This document shows, one piece after another, positions 20,290-31,303 of a stretch of 34,222 bases of DNA; the first letter of the stretch is position 1; every line of letters starts with the position of its first letter. The notes beneath the pieces were generated by a model. That model saw nothing but the letters and a program-made list of their open reading frames with translations, was not told where the DNA came from and searched no databases. The translations under genes were made by a program, and so were the position numbers. Origin of the DNA: Amylostereum areolatum (lineage: Eukaryota; Basidiomycota; Agaricomycetes; Russulales; Stereaceae); contig SAXG01000158.1 of NCBI GenBank assembly GCA_012932865.1, positions 1-34,222 on the forward strand. The letters run 5' to 3'.

Positions 20290-20902
20290 TTACCTTCCTT
20301 CTCAACCACCACCATCCCTTCACCACCACCGTCGTCACCACCGTCTGCCTCGCCGTCGTCACCACCGTCCCCATCGCCATCGCCACCATCGTCCCCCTCG
20401 CTGCCTCGTCATTGCCCCCCTCGCAGCCTCGTCATTGCCCCCCTTGCCACCTCATCACCGCCGCCGCCGCCATTGTGTCACCGCCGTTGGTGGCACCTCA
20501 TCACCGGCGTCGTCGCCATCGCATCACCGCCGTTGGCGGTGCCTCGTCACTGGCGTCGACGCCACCCTCGTCACCGCCACCCTTGCCACCCCGTCCCTGT
20601 CGCGCTCGCCACATAATCACTCCTGCGCTTGCCGCCTCGTCACTCCCGTGCTCGCCGCCTCATCACTCCCGCGCTTGCCACCTCGTCACTCCCGTGCTTG
20701 CTACCTCGTCACCGCTGCCATCTCCACCTCGTCACCGCCACCGTCGCGGCCTGGTCACTTCCGCCATCGTCACCCCTGCTGTCGCCTCCTTGTCACTCTC
20801 GCCGTTGCCGCCACCATCACCACCCTCATCACCACCGCCCTTCCACCCTCGTCACTAGTGCCGTCGGCGCCTCGTCACGCCCGCTGTTGCTGCCTTGTCA
20901 CC
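20290..20902 (+). repeat. Degenerate 23-bp minisatellite
   Basis: A C-rich array based on GCCNCCTCGTCACTCCCGTGCTT. The clearest 23-bp copies follow one another at about 20628-20720, and decayed copies extend on both sides, with GTCACC/GTCATT the most conserved word. Because 23 is not a multiple of three, all frames stay open and several 100-240-codon open frames appear; these are not supported as genes. Element C starts directly at the end of the array, after TCACC. Confidence 0.75.
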
Positions 20903-21360
20903 TGTCAGCAACGACTAGTGCGACAGCACCAAGTTACGACACAGCTGACTAGAAGATGAGGACGACAGAGGGGAGCCGATCAGACACGGCGACAGACGAG
21001 GGAAAGCAAGCAAAGTCGGTAGAATTGACTAGCTCGAGATAGGGAATATGTACAGCGATAGGGAGCCTTATATACATGAGAGGAGAGAGACTTAGGTAAG
21101 CAACCAATACACGGCGATCAGTAAGCAGACCAAGTATAAGTAAGCAGTCGTATGTAAAAGAGCACAGCATGAGTCAGTATCGTACAGCATGAGTCAGGGG
21201 AAAGGGGTCAGACCCGGACCGAGATGAGTCACGTGGGTCCGGGCGGGATATAGATGAGCCGGGTCCGGGCCAAGGTGGAGCCGGACCGGTGATAAGTCGA
21301 TAAGTCTTAAAGCGTGTAACCGATGTAAAGTAAAAAGAAAATTATAGACCGTTCATGACA
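20903..21360 (-). repeat. 3' LTR of element C (458 bp)
   Basis: TGTCA...TGACA ends. Mosaic by eye: most positions match the A/B 3' LTR type, but around the TATA box (21068-21075) it carries the variant found in the B/C 5' LTRs (CATGAG next to TATATA), plus private changes near 21056 and 21200. Confidence 0.95.
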
Positions 21361-24300
21361 TCACCCCTTCCTTAGATTCGACGTCCTCGTCGTAATCAGA
21401 TCCAGTTTCTTCCTCCGACAGGAGTTTCCAACGATTAAGGCGTGCAGGTTTCGGGGCACCCGGATGTTCACGGTGGAAGTCGTCAATGCGTTTCTTGGCA
21501 TTCTGGAGATTGGTGAGAGGCTCCCAAGTATTGTCATTGTCTGGGTAGCCTTTCCATTTGACGAGGTACTTGAAGCCGCGACCAACCTTCTTGGAGTCTA
21601 TAATCTTTTCGACCTCATAGACTTCCTCTCCTTGGACTAACTCTGGTGGTGGAGGTGTAGGTGCTTTCTGATTGTCAAAGGCGGGACCGTTGTGTGGAGA
21701 TAGGAGGGACTCGTTGAAGACCGGATGTTTTCGTGACCAGGATGTAGGGAGGCGAAGCTTGTAAGCCGATGCTCCGACTTTTTCCAGGATTTCGAAAGGA
21801 CCAAAGCGCTTGTCATCTAGCTTTTGCATAGGACGTGCCGTTTTGATTACGGTTTGGCCATCTCTGGTCTTGGCTTCCAGCCAGACGAAGTCGCCAATTT
21901 TGTAATCTATTGGTTCGTCCTTCTTGCGATCGTAAAAGCGCTTTTGATCATCCTGTGCTGCTTTTAGCGCAGAGCGGGCTTCCTCGTAGATGTCTCGCAG
22001 GCGTTGTGCAAACTCGTTCGCCGATGGGTTGTCTGTCTCGCGTCGAGGGTTTGTTCCCAGGTAGAGTTCTCGACCATAGTTGGCAAAGTTGGGAGACATC
22101 CCAATCGAACTATGGACCATGTCGTTGAGCGCAGTCATGGCAAGTGGGAGGTAACGTGTCCAATTGTCTTGTCGTTGATTGACGAAGATGCGAAGGTAAT
22201 TTTCCATGGTCATGTTGGAGCGTTCGGTCTGTCCGTCTGTCTGAGGGTGGTATGCCGTAGATGGATTCCCTTCAATGCCTAGCAGTTGGAACAATGCCGT
22301 GGTGAACTTGGAGACAAAGACGCTGCCACGGTCACTGACAATCTTTCTAGGAATTCCATGATGGGGGACTACTTCTCGTAGGTACTCGAAGGCAAGCTCG
22401 TCTTCCGTTAGGTCTTTGGTCGTGGCCCAGAATACAACCTGCTTGGTACCCATGCAGTTCACATTGCAGATGGTGTCTTTTCCATCCGAGACCGGGAGTG
22501 GCATGACGAAGTCAATGGATATGTGCTCCCAAGGTGCTTGTGGCGGGTCATGTGGGTGGAGTGGAGCGGCAATACGATCATGTCTAATCTTGGTACGTTG
22601 GCAGGTCTCACATCCTTCGACATATTTCCGGACGTCATCTCTAATGGCAGGCCACCAGTAGTTGCGCGTGATGAGCTCGTGGGTCTTGTATCGTCCTGGA
22701 TGACCGACAAGCGGGCCGTCATGATGAGCCTGGATGATGTCTGCACGGAGTCCTTTGTCTCTTGGGACATAGAGTCTGTGTTGCCAGGTGACCGTTCCAT
22801 CTGCATGTTCCAGCCATCCCTTTACTTTGAGTGCTAAGGCGCGTTCTACTGCATGGTCTCGGAGTAAGGTAGCCTCCTGAATCCGCTCAATGAAGGCATT
22901 GTCAGGTCTGTTGGTTACGATTCCTGCATGGTTGAGGGCGCAAAAGAGTTCTGGTTTCAGGAGGACAATGTTTTCATTGTCTTTCTCCCCCTTCTCAAGG
23001 CCCGCTAGTCGGGAAATAGCATCGGGTTTACCCATTGTTTTGCCAGGCTTGTGGAGTAGCGTACAATGATACTCTTGTAGCTCCGTTGACCATCGTGCTT
23101 GTCTCCGATTTAGCTTCTGCGCCTTGCGGAAGTACGTGAGATTGCGATGATCCGACCAGATTTCAAACTCCTGTTGTGCCCCCATGAGGTATTGTCTCCA
23201 TTCCTCTAGCGCCGTCATGATAGCCAGTAATTCCTTGTCATAAATCTCATAGTTCCTCTCAGCTTCGCTGAGGGACTTTGAGAGGAAGGCGACCGGGTGC
23301 CATTTGCCATTGTCCTGTTGTTGCGAAAGTACCGCGCCCGTGGCATAGTCAGAGGAGTCCGCCTCGACACGGAACTGCCCATCGTCTGTAGGGATTGCTA
23401 GAACTGGCTGCGATGTTATACATCGCTTGAGTTCCTCAAAAGCCTCCTACTGTGGGGTGTCCCAGACCCATTCCGTCTTCCCAGTGAGTTTAGTCATTGG
23501 GTGAGCAATGCCGCTGAAGTCCTTGATAAAGCGACAGTAGAAGTTGCAAAAGCCCAAAAACGATTGAAGTTGTTTCTTCGTTTTGGGGGCTGGCCAATTG
23601 ATGATTGCCGCGACTTTTGCTGGATCCATGCGAACCCTTCCTCCGCCGACAATCATGCCCAGGTATTCGATTTCTGCCTTCTCAAACTCGCACTTTTCTG
23701 GCTTCAGATAGAGTTTGTTTTCTCGCAGGATCCAAAGGACCTCCTTGACTATCCGACAACGTTCTTCTAGCGTATGTGTGAAGATGAGGATGTCGTCCAA
23801 ATAGACGACCATGACTCCTTGGTGGATCAAGTCTTTGAACAGGTCATTCATCATGGCTTGGAACGTAGATGGGGAGTTGGTGAGTCCGAAGAACATGACT
23901 GTAGGCTCGTAGAGACCTTTGTTCGTGCAGAACGCAGCTTTCCATTCGTCCCCTTCTTTAATCCGAACATTGTTGTACCCCTATCGGACATCGAGCTTGG
24001 TAAAGTGCCGTGCTCCCTTAAGCTTATCAACCAACTCTTGGATGAGTGGGAGCGGGTAACGGTTCTTTATTGTCATTTCATTGAGCTTTCGATAGTCTTG
24101 CACAGGGCGTAACGAGCCGTCTTTTTTCTTGATGAAGAAGAATGGGGAGGCCATGGGTGATTTGGACGGTTGGATCCGGCCAGATCTCAGGTTCTCTTCC
24201 AAAAAGGCGTCCAGTTGCTTCTGCTCGTCCAATGTGAGGGGGTAAACTTTGCAATCGACCGGTTTGAAGTTAGGAGTGAGCTCAATGGCGTGGTCCCATG

Positions 24301-25532
24301 GGTGTCGCTCAGGGAGCTTGTCGAAGTCGTCTTTGTCAAAGATGTCCTTGAATTCGTGGTACGCCGTTGGGACTCGCTCAGAGAAGGTCTGTTCCTTTTT
24401 CTTAGCGTGCTCTTCAATTGCAATGTCCGATGCATGGGTCCGGATGTGGTATCTCGCTTTGTAACCATCCCAGTCGAAAGCAAACAGCTGCTCGTCTTTT
24501 TCCATGTGGACTGGCTCTTCCTCCTCGTCTTCATCATCATCGATATTGAGGAGGGGAGGGGGACAAGAGCAGCTGATAGGGCATCGGTCGAAGTCAATTG
24601 ACCCGGATTTCCAGTCGATGTGAGGGTTATGCTTCTTCAGCCACTCATGTCCAATGAAAAGGTCCATATCTCCTAGATTGGAGACCGCCAGGTCAATGTT
24701 TTCTTCATGGTCTTGAATATTTAGGCGAAGTGTGACATATTCCGTGATGGGACCTCCTGCGTTGAGAGTGCCGTCTGCATTTTGTACTGGGATTGGGCGA
24801 GCAGTCCGTCGCGTGGGGATGTGATTTTCCTGCACAAACTTCGTGTTGATACACGAGCCAGTGCAACCACTGTCCAGGAGTGCGAGAGCTTTGACAATGC
24901 GCTTGGAATCTACCACAAGTTGTGTGGGAATGACCGTTTGTTCCTTGGCGCTGGAGGAGCGTATGAACTGCATGGGAGTGGTGAGCTCTAGTAGAGCTTG
25001 GCATGCTAATTTGTCTTCCATGCCAGTTATCTCCTTGATGGCTTCATAAGTAGCCTCGTCACGACGTCGATGGTGTGTCCAGATGCGAAGGATTGCAATC
25101 ACACTTTCGGGTTTGTCCTCCCTTAAGCAACGAAGTGTCCATTGAGCCGTTCCAGGTGTCATATAACATGATTTGGGTGCCGTGCCCCTTCCATCGCACG
25201 GCGTTGTCCCTGACTTCACAGGGTCCATATCCAAAACCGAGTCCGTATCCAAAGCCGTATCCAAAACTGAAGCCGAAAACCAATGCCGTATCCAAAGCCG
25301 AAGGCTCACAAATCGAAGCCTGAGTATCTAAAATAACAACGGGACGCGTGCCCGTACCGATAGAGTCCGTAAGAGAAGTCATAATGGGGATATCCCCCGT
25401 AGTAGTACAGTCCGAATCAACAATGCGCATATGTAAACGAGAACCAGGCCACCGAGGCGCAACAAAACCAGACGAGCGAGAAACAGAAACTTGGGCTTCA
25501 GATGCCGTGTACATCGTCAGCCCCCTCAAAAA
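21353..25532 (-). pseudogene. pol: Pol polyprotein, disrupted (element C)
   Basis: Entered at TTT-TTG (25532-25527) in the -1 frame. An indel in the short GGATACGGCTTT repeats near 25265-25285 shifts the frame into the one holding the protease. From there one frame runs through protease (LLDSGCTGS, about 24880) into RT and stops at TAG 23983-23981. It reopens with YLDDILIF (about 23800), stops at TAG 23449-23447, and continues through RNase H, integrase (HHCC; DD35E) and chromodomain to TGA at 21355-21353 within the LTR. The 621-codon integrase-chromodomain part has the same translation as in A and B. Confidence 0.93.
21364..21373 (-). promoter_or_regulatory. Polypurine tract, element C
   Basis: AAGGAAGGGG on the minus strand, three bases from the 3' LTR; the expected plus-strand primer. 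Confidence 0.8.
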
Positions 25533-27498
25533 CCCTCCTTCTTCTCTTCCACCTTCGGCTGAGCTTGAAGCGCGTCCATCACGCTTTTCCGATCTTCGGC
25601 CGACAGGCTCCTAGCCCAGGCGGTGGGCGTCTCGAACGCCTGTGCTCGAGCCTCCCGCTTTGGTGGTTCCGTGTACCGGTCCCTCCCCCACATGTCTCGG
25701 ATGTTCTTCACATCCACCCTGCAGTCCCGCACCTGGTGGCCATTCTGTCCACAGCGGAAGCATCGGCCCTTAATGTCGACACGGTTGACGTCCATCGGCT
25801 GTCCTTTGCCACCGTGTACCGTGCCGGTTCCGCCGCGGCGCCATGGGACCTGTCCCCCTTGCTGCCCATTGGACGACCCTTGTCCTTTGGGTTTTTGGTT
25901 CTGCAGCGGGGCCGCTGCGTTGAGTTTTCAGGTCCTCCCGCTCCTGTCGCAGTCCATCAATCAGAATGATGCGCTCCTTGAGGTCCTCATATTTCTGAGG
26001 GACGTGACCGTGACCGCTGTCATAGATGGAGTCGATGGTCCGGTAGTAGATGTTGTGCTTAAGCAGCTGCATGAGGTGGATGGGGTCCTGCGCCGTGGAG
26101 TACCCAGCCTTCCTTGCCAGTTGTTCAAACCTGGCAAAGTATTCATGGGCGGTGGTACCCTTTGTCTGTTTGAACCCGTCCAGTTCGACCTGCGGCACGG
26201 TGCTGCTCATTGACATCGGTGAATGCGCTTTTGAGTGCCTTGTGGAAGTCCACCCAGGCGACCATGGCTCCATTGGCTAGGTGCGCATCTTCGTACTTGG
26301 CCTTCCAGGTGCGTGCTGCCTCCCCTGTCATGTAGGTGAGGATGAAGAGTACTTTGTCCTTGTCCGTCACGAGGTCATCCTCGGCGGCTCGCATGTACTC
26401 CTCGCATGACCGCATCCAGTCGTTGAAGTCCTCTCGTTTCCCAGAGAAGCCTTCAGGAGTTTTCGCGTGGACCTTCTTTCGAGGGGGTCTGGCGGCTGCT
26501 GCTGCTGGGGCGCTAACAGTGACCGCAGGGGGGTTGACGGTGATGGGGGGGGCGGTGACGTTGACGGTGGGGGGTGGCAGGTTAAGGGCAGCAACAAGTA
26601 CGGCAGGGATGGCGACCCATTGGCCATTTACTTCCATGAGCCATGCATTGTCGGTGCCATTATTCATGTGTTGGATGGGAGAGCCCGTTTGGCCGATGAC
26701 GATGTTCCATCTTCCCCCAATTTCGGTGCAGTTGGTAAGTTCGGCGGGGAGAGGGGGTTGGGGGTCGGTGCGGACCCACTGGGCAGCCATGATTGGTTCG
26801 TCGAGGTCGGAGAAGTCTTCGTTGGTGACGGGTGGTAGGGCGGAGGCGGCGATGAGGTAGAAGTCGGCTTCAGTGAGGTCGTCTTGGCTTTCGTTGGCGA
26901 AGTACCAACTGATGCCACTTGTTTGGGTTGCTACGAAGGCGACTTCGACAGTGGTGTCTCCGAGTTGGACAAAGAAGTCGTTTCCTTGTTCAGTGAAGCC
27001 TAGAGGGAGGGGATATATGTAGCAGTTTTCGTCCTCAACGTCGGTGTCGGAGTCAGAACTGGAGTCGGAGCCGTTGAGTCCAAACGAGGGAATTGTTTAT
27101 AAGTGGGTGAGGTCGATGACCTCTGGCTGGGTGAGGTCGATGACCTCTGGCTCTGGTGTGGGGCTGGGGGTGTTGCCTGGTGTAAGGAGGCGGTGGGTGT
27201 GTCGAGTGTCCACTGGTATTTTCTCGTTGGGCGCGTAGAAGGACTTTGGGGGTTGCTCGAGTTTGTAGCGGTAGGTGACGTATGGGCAGGAGTAGACGTA
27301 GAGGTTTCCGTTTCCTTGTTCGCTTATTTTGAGGCGATAGAAGTGGATGTCTATGACGGAGTCTTCAAGTTCTTCTACGCCGAGGGCGACCTTCCAATTG
27401 TGCCAGGCCCAAGGGTCTTTAGATTCGTTGATGAGGGAGATGATAGCGTCGTGGCTGATGGGGATGAATTCTTGTACTTGCGAGCGCCAATCTTCCAT
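25526..27498 (-). pseudogene. gag: Gag (N-terminal extension, capsid, zinc knuckle), interrupted (element C)
   Basis: Starts at ATG 27498-27496 (MEDWRSQVQEF). The N-terminal part (133 codons) ends with two tandem PEVIDLT repeats and TAA at 27099-27097. The same frame continues after the TAA through an acidic Ser/Asp stretch (GSDSSSDSDTDVEDE), MAAQW (ATG 26790), a Pro/Ala linker and the capsid domain (EGFSGKREDFNDW...MTGEAARTWK...WVDFHKALKSAF). An extra G near 26190 shifts the frame within the capsid. The zinc knuckle CFRCGQNGHQVRDC is intact near 25720-25765, and the end is EGF-TGA (25528-25526). It has fewer lesions than B, so it is the better guide to the ancestral Gag. Confidence 0.85.
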
Positions 27499-27960
27499 GC
27501 ACGAGCCCCCAGTCGAAATGGTTACTCTGTGCGGCAAGGGAAGATTTTGTCGAGGGAAGGTGGTTCTGTTATGAGATCGCAAGACGGTCTGCCTCAGTCT
27601 TCTCGACCTGTTGGCTGTCTCTTCGTCTAGGGGACACGAGCCCAAAGACTTCCTAAACCGCTTTCCTTTTGCCGCTTTTACTCGTTTCCTACACCAAAGG
27701 ATGCACCTTCTACTGTCACCTCTGAGCTTTCAACTCCTGGTATTGGAGAGTCTCGAGTAGGTGTAACGTTTCGAGGAAACGTCAAGCCGGCACCGGTATA
27801 CGTGCTGCACGACCACAATGTCAGGGTAACGAGTCGCGTACTCTGGGGGCAATGGTCTAGGGCGGCACGGGGGAAGAACAAGGTCAGTACCAGACGGGTA
27901 CTACTACTACTACGCTACAGTACTGTAGGGACGGTCGTAGGGTGGTGCAAGAGTAAACAG
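27499..27960 (-). other. Leader between primer site and gag, element C
   Basis: Counterpart of 6705-7163 with a few substitutions. No gene supported. Confidence 0.55.
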
Positions 27961-27970
27961 ATCTCGAGCT
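27961..27970 (-). other. Predicted self-priming primer-binding site, element C
   Basis: On the minus strand this reads AGCTCGAGAT two bases after the 5' LTR, and it is complementary to the predicted transcript start at 28109-28100. Same arrangement as in B. Confidence 0.65.
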
Positions 27971-27972
27971 TA

Positions 27973-28430
27973 TGTCAGCAACGACTAGTGCGACAGCACC
28001 AAGTTACGACAAAGCTGACAGAGGAAGAGGACGACAGAGGGGAGCCGATCAGACACGGCGACAGACGAGGGAAAGCAAGCAAAGTCGGTAGAATTGACTA
28101 GCTCGAGATAGGGAATATGTACAGCGAGAGGGAGCCTTATATACATGAGAGGAGAGAGACTTAGGTAAGCAACCAATACACGGCGATCAGTAAGCAGACC
28201 AAGTATAAGTAAGCAGTCGTATGTAAAAGAGCACAGCATGAGTCAGTACTGTACAGCATGAGTCGGGGGAAAGGAGTCAGACCCGGGCCGAGATGAGTCA
28301 CGTGGGCCCGGGTGGGATATAGATGAACCGGGTCCGGGCCGAAGTGGAGCCGGACTGGTGATAAGCCAATAAGTCCTAAAGCGTGTAACCGATGTAAAGT
28401 AAAAAAAAAAATTATAGACCGTTCATGACA
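27973..28430 (-). repeat. 5' LTR of element C (458 bp)
   Basis: TGTCA...TGACA ends. Matches B's 5' LTR by eye and differs from C's own 3' LTR at many positions. It borders the F-box upstream region. Confidence 0.95.
28100..28143 (-). promoter_or_regulatory. LTR promoter of element C: TATA box and predicted start
   Basis: TATATAAG on the minus strand (28143-28136), then ATCTCGAGCT (28109-28100) 34 bases on, same spacing as in B. Confidence 0.6.
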
Positions 28431-29148
28431 TGAAGTGTCACTTAATATACTTGCCTCAAGCAGTGAATGTCATGTTGATCTTACAGAAGGAAAAAGCAGA
28501 TCTAGTGTCATTGACATGAAATGATTCCTGGTTCTGGCACGGCACTGGCTGAAGCGCTGACAGGTTGCTTATGTCTAGTCGCTGTGACGACGGCAACAAG
28601 CGCTGCCAGCTTGTTCCCAGACGATTAGTCTGCTTATAGCAGACATTACGCTTACACAGAATACTTCCCAGCTCCTCTTCAAAACGAAACATCATATTGA
28701 AGCGTAGGTTCAAAGCTGCATGTAACACCAAGAAAACCCAAGGTTCGTAATCAAGACCCTGCTACGCCTACGTAGGCTCAAGGAGCCTGGCCTCATATAC
28801 AAACCTCGTCGTTCTTTCCGGTCAGCCTACGATGTACTCTAAATGATTAAACCGAGAAAACCGCCCTTTCCGAAACAGAGTGTGGATATACAAGCGGTGG
28901 CACTCTGTCGTGATTCTCGTAAAGGAGCAGGACTCAGGAGATGGTAGAGATTGGGTAATGTAAACCTAACCCTAGAACCGGTTTCACATTTTTGTCCGCC
29001 ACTGTGGCTCGGCAGCCACTAATACTGACGGTCAGTCCTCTCCCCCAACTCTGCACCCTCCAAGTACCTTCATCACCACGCATTGCATCATTTCGGTGGC
29101 CAGATACGAAATCATTGCTTCTCCCCCTAAAGGCTTAACGGGAGCTCG
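28431..29148. other. Upstream region of the F-box gene, right arm
   Basis: Mirrors 5518-6234. No coding region supported. Contains the palindrome CCTACGTAGG and a small hairpin (AGGCTC-AAG-GAGCCT) near 28765-28787. Presumably the 5' region of the F-box gene. Element C sits about 720 bp upstream of the start codon, with its 5' LTR nearest and transcribed away from the gene. Confidence 0.6.
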
Positions 29149-31049
29149 ATGAGGGATCCTGCAAGGTATATATTGCTATCAGAGGTCCCATGACGTTGAA
29201 TGTCAGCATATTGACGAGCATGCAGCTGGCCATCACGAAAGGAGTTCTGGCTGAGCAGCGCACACTCACAAATGCTCTTTGACCGAACTTTTCACCGATT
29301 GGATGAGATTGACGATGAAATTGAGGCGATCGAGAACATGCTACTCCAAATAAAACATCACCGAAACAACATACCCCCCGTGTCCCGCCTACCTCCCGAA
29401 CTCCTAGCAGAAATCTTCCGCGCTGCTCGCAATGAAGACACCGAAGAGTGTTACGAGTTCGAACTCAAGCGTCGCAGTCTCCTGAACTCCTGGATCGCCG
29501 TAAGCCAGGTTTGCCACGAATGACGTGAGGTACGCATGGTCTATCATCACTGCACGTACCAGGACGTTACACTGAACAATGCCAACGAAGGTCTCTCTGC
29601 ACTCTCACACACTTTGGACCCATCTTATTCTCCCACCTATGTCGAGCAGGTGGCTCAAGAACACTATGGACAGGGCTGGTTCGTTGCCGCTCTCAGTCTA
29701 CTGTCGTCACTCGAACAAGAACACGGCCGCGCGCAACCGGGATGGTGCATACATGTATAGTATCCAATGTGATCGCATTCGAACCCTGGACATAGCAATC
29801 GACAGGTTCATGCGCGACGCTGTTGAGCGTCCCCTGCCAGCACTCGAGACGCTCGGTATCACAATCCCGTCGTTCCCCCACTACGTTATTCCCCCCAGGC
29901 TTATCCTGAAATTCCCTCGCCTTTCCACTCTCATCATTCACAACTGCATACCACTTTGGGACAGCTCGATATTCGCACAGATCACCCATCTTTCACTCAG
30001 TTTTAGCCCGTGTCAAGCTCCCGATATCAGCGCCGTCGATATCAATGCCTTCTACCAGCGGCTTTCCCATATCAACAGCATGAACCTCAAGCATTTCTTC
30101 CCCAAATGCCGCCGCAGACATCCCAATTCACCACACCCTATCATCCTCCCGGCGTCCTTATCCACCTTGAATATCATCCACCAGGAGGACCCCAAATTAT
30201 TGTTCGACTTCCTCAAGGCTGTTTCTTGCCAAGACGGCACACGAATGACGGCAGACATGCGGGAGTGCACCGAGATCTACGCCGAATTCAAACCAGAGCT
30301 GGCGACGTCCTTCCATCACTATCTCGGCTCGCCTGTAGCGCTCTCCGTGGTCGTGCGGGCAGAGTGTCGGAGTGATCGCGAGTCCGACCAAATCACCGTC
30401 ACGGTTGGCAGCGCGGCGGACGCCATGGCCCGCCCCCGCGTCGGCCACGTCTTGGGAGCCTGTTCCTGACGACGACATTCGTATCGCGTGGGATGTATTT
30501 GGCGCAGCCCCCGAGGATCCTCCTGAGCTTAGTGTTGACGATCTCGGGGTGCCATTCAACAAGGTCCTGGACCTTTTCCTCGAGCTCTCTTCCGGCCTCG
30601 CGGATAACCGATTCGAATGCGAGATCCTTGCGCGCGCCTCAAAGGTCCGACGCCTTCATACCTCAGAAGCCTCCTTTACACGGCTCCTGGACATATTGAA
30701 GAACGACAAGCCAGGTTCCCCTCCCTTACCACCCGACTCGATTTCATCCGCCCAAAGCATCCTTCTTCCTCAACTCGACACGTTATGCATTGTACCTAAT
30801 ACATGCAGTGAGATGCCTGCCAAACCAGACTACACCGACCTCGCCTAATATTTGGACGCACGAAAGCGGGCAGGCCATCCAGTGCGAGAGTTACAGGTTC
30901 CCGTGGACGCGCCAAATGAGGCGTCGGTCGAGGGTGTGCCTTCGAATGGGAGCGCAGATGCGGCGGAGACCTCGGAGGAGACCTGTATGTGGATGTTGCT
31001 GAAGGATTCGGTTTCTGTCGTGCGTTACAGCAGGGAACGGCATTATTGA
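29149..31049 (+). pseudogene. F-box protein gene, three exons, pseudogenised
   Basis: Exon model by comparison with the paralogue downstream: exon 1 29149-29165 (ATG, 17 nt), intron 29166-29225, exon 2 29226-29529, intron 29530-29590, exon 3 29591-31049. Exon 2 has an acidic coiled-coil-like helix (DEIDDEIEAIENMLLQIKH) and an F-box core (SRLPPELLAEIF), the Skp1-binding motif of SCF ubiquitin ligases. Exon 3 has leucine-rich substrate-side sequence (LSTLIIHNC, THLSLSF). Breaks: TGA for Trp at 29521-29523, one base gained near 30410-30420, and TAA at 30846-30848 where the paralogue has Glu. The end YSRERHY aligns with the paralogue's end. An older decayed family member is the best reading. Confidence 0.8.
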
Positions 31050-31303
31050 TTAGTACTCGGCTCGGTACACACGACATACATACATACATGATACATTGAC
31101 AGGTTGGAAAACACAGGAATCGGGGTTGTACTCTACACGTGATCCGCGGTCTCTTCAGTCTTCTGCCATCTCTTCATCGGTCTCTTCCTAATCACTCACA
31201 ACAAACCTACGTCCTTGCCGTCGCACGTCGCGTTTCATCTCATCTTGATCTCATCTGAAGACCGCATACCTTCATTTCAAGGAGTACAGAACATCATTCA
31301 GTG
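31050..31303. other. Intergenic region between the F-box paralogues
   Basis: 254 bases. A short ACAT microsatellite (about 31074-31089) follows the first gene. The remainder should be the promoter and 5' untranslated region of the second F-box gene; no definite TATA box was found. Confidence 0.5.

Larger units (their letters stand above)
20903..28430 (-). mobile_element. Element C: inverted two-LTR copy of the A/B family, defective
   Basis: A 7528-bp element on the minus strand: 5' LTR 27973-28430, primer site 27961-27970, gag, pol, polypurine tract and 3' LTR 20903-21360. The flanks do not form a target-site duplication (TCACC at 20898-20902; TGAAG at 28431-28435). The TGAAG flank is the inverse of B's CTTCA flank, so B and C share one original 5' insertion point next to the F-box upstream region. 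Gag and early pol are frameshifted and two TAG codons interrupt pol. Confidence 0.93.

Noticed and set aside
20237..20959. Overlapping long open frames of up to 240 codons rich in Ser, Pro and His
   Set aside because: They result from a C-rich 23-bp minisatellite lacking stops in any frame; the last one runs into an LTR.
22004..22282. Antisense open frames of 70-115 codons opposite integrase and RT, repeated in all copies
   Set aside because: They are shadows of the conserved pol coding strand and have no recognisable motif or start context.
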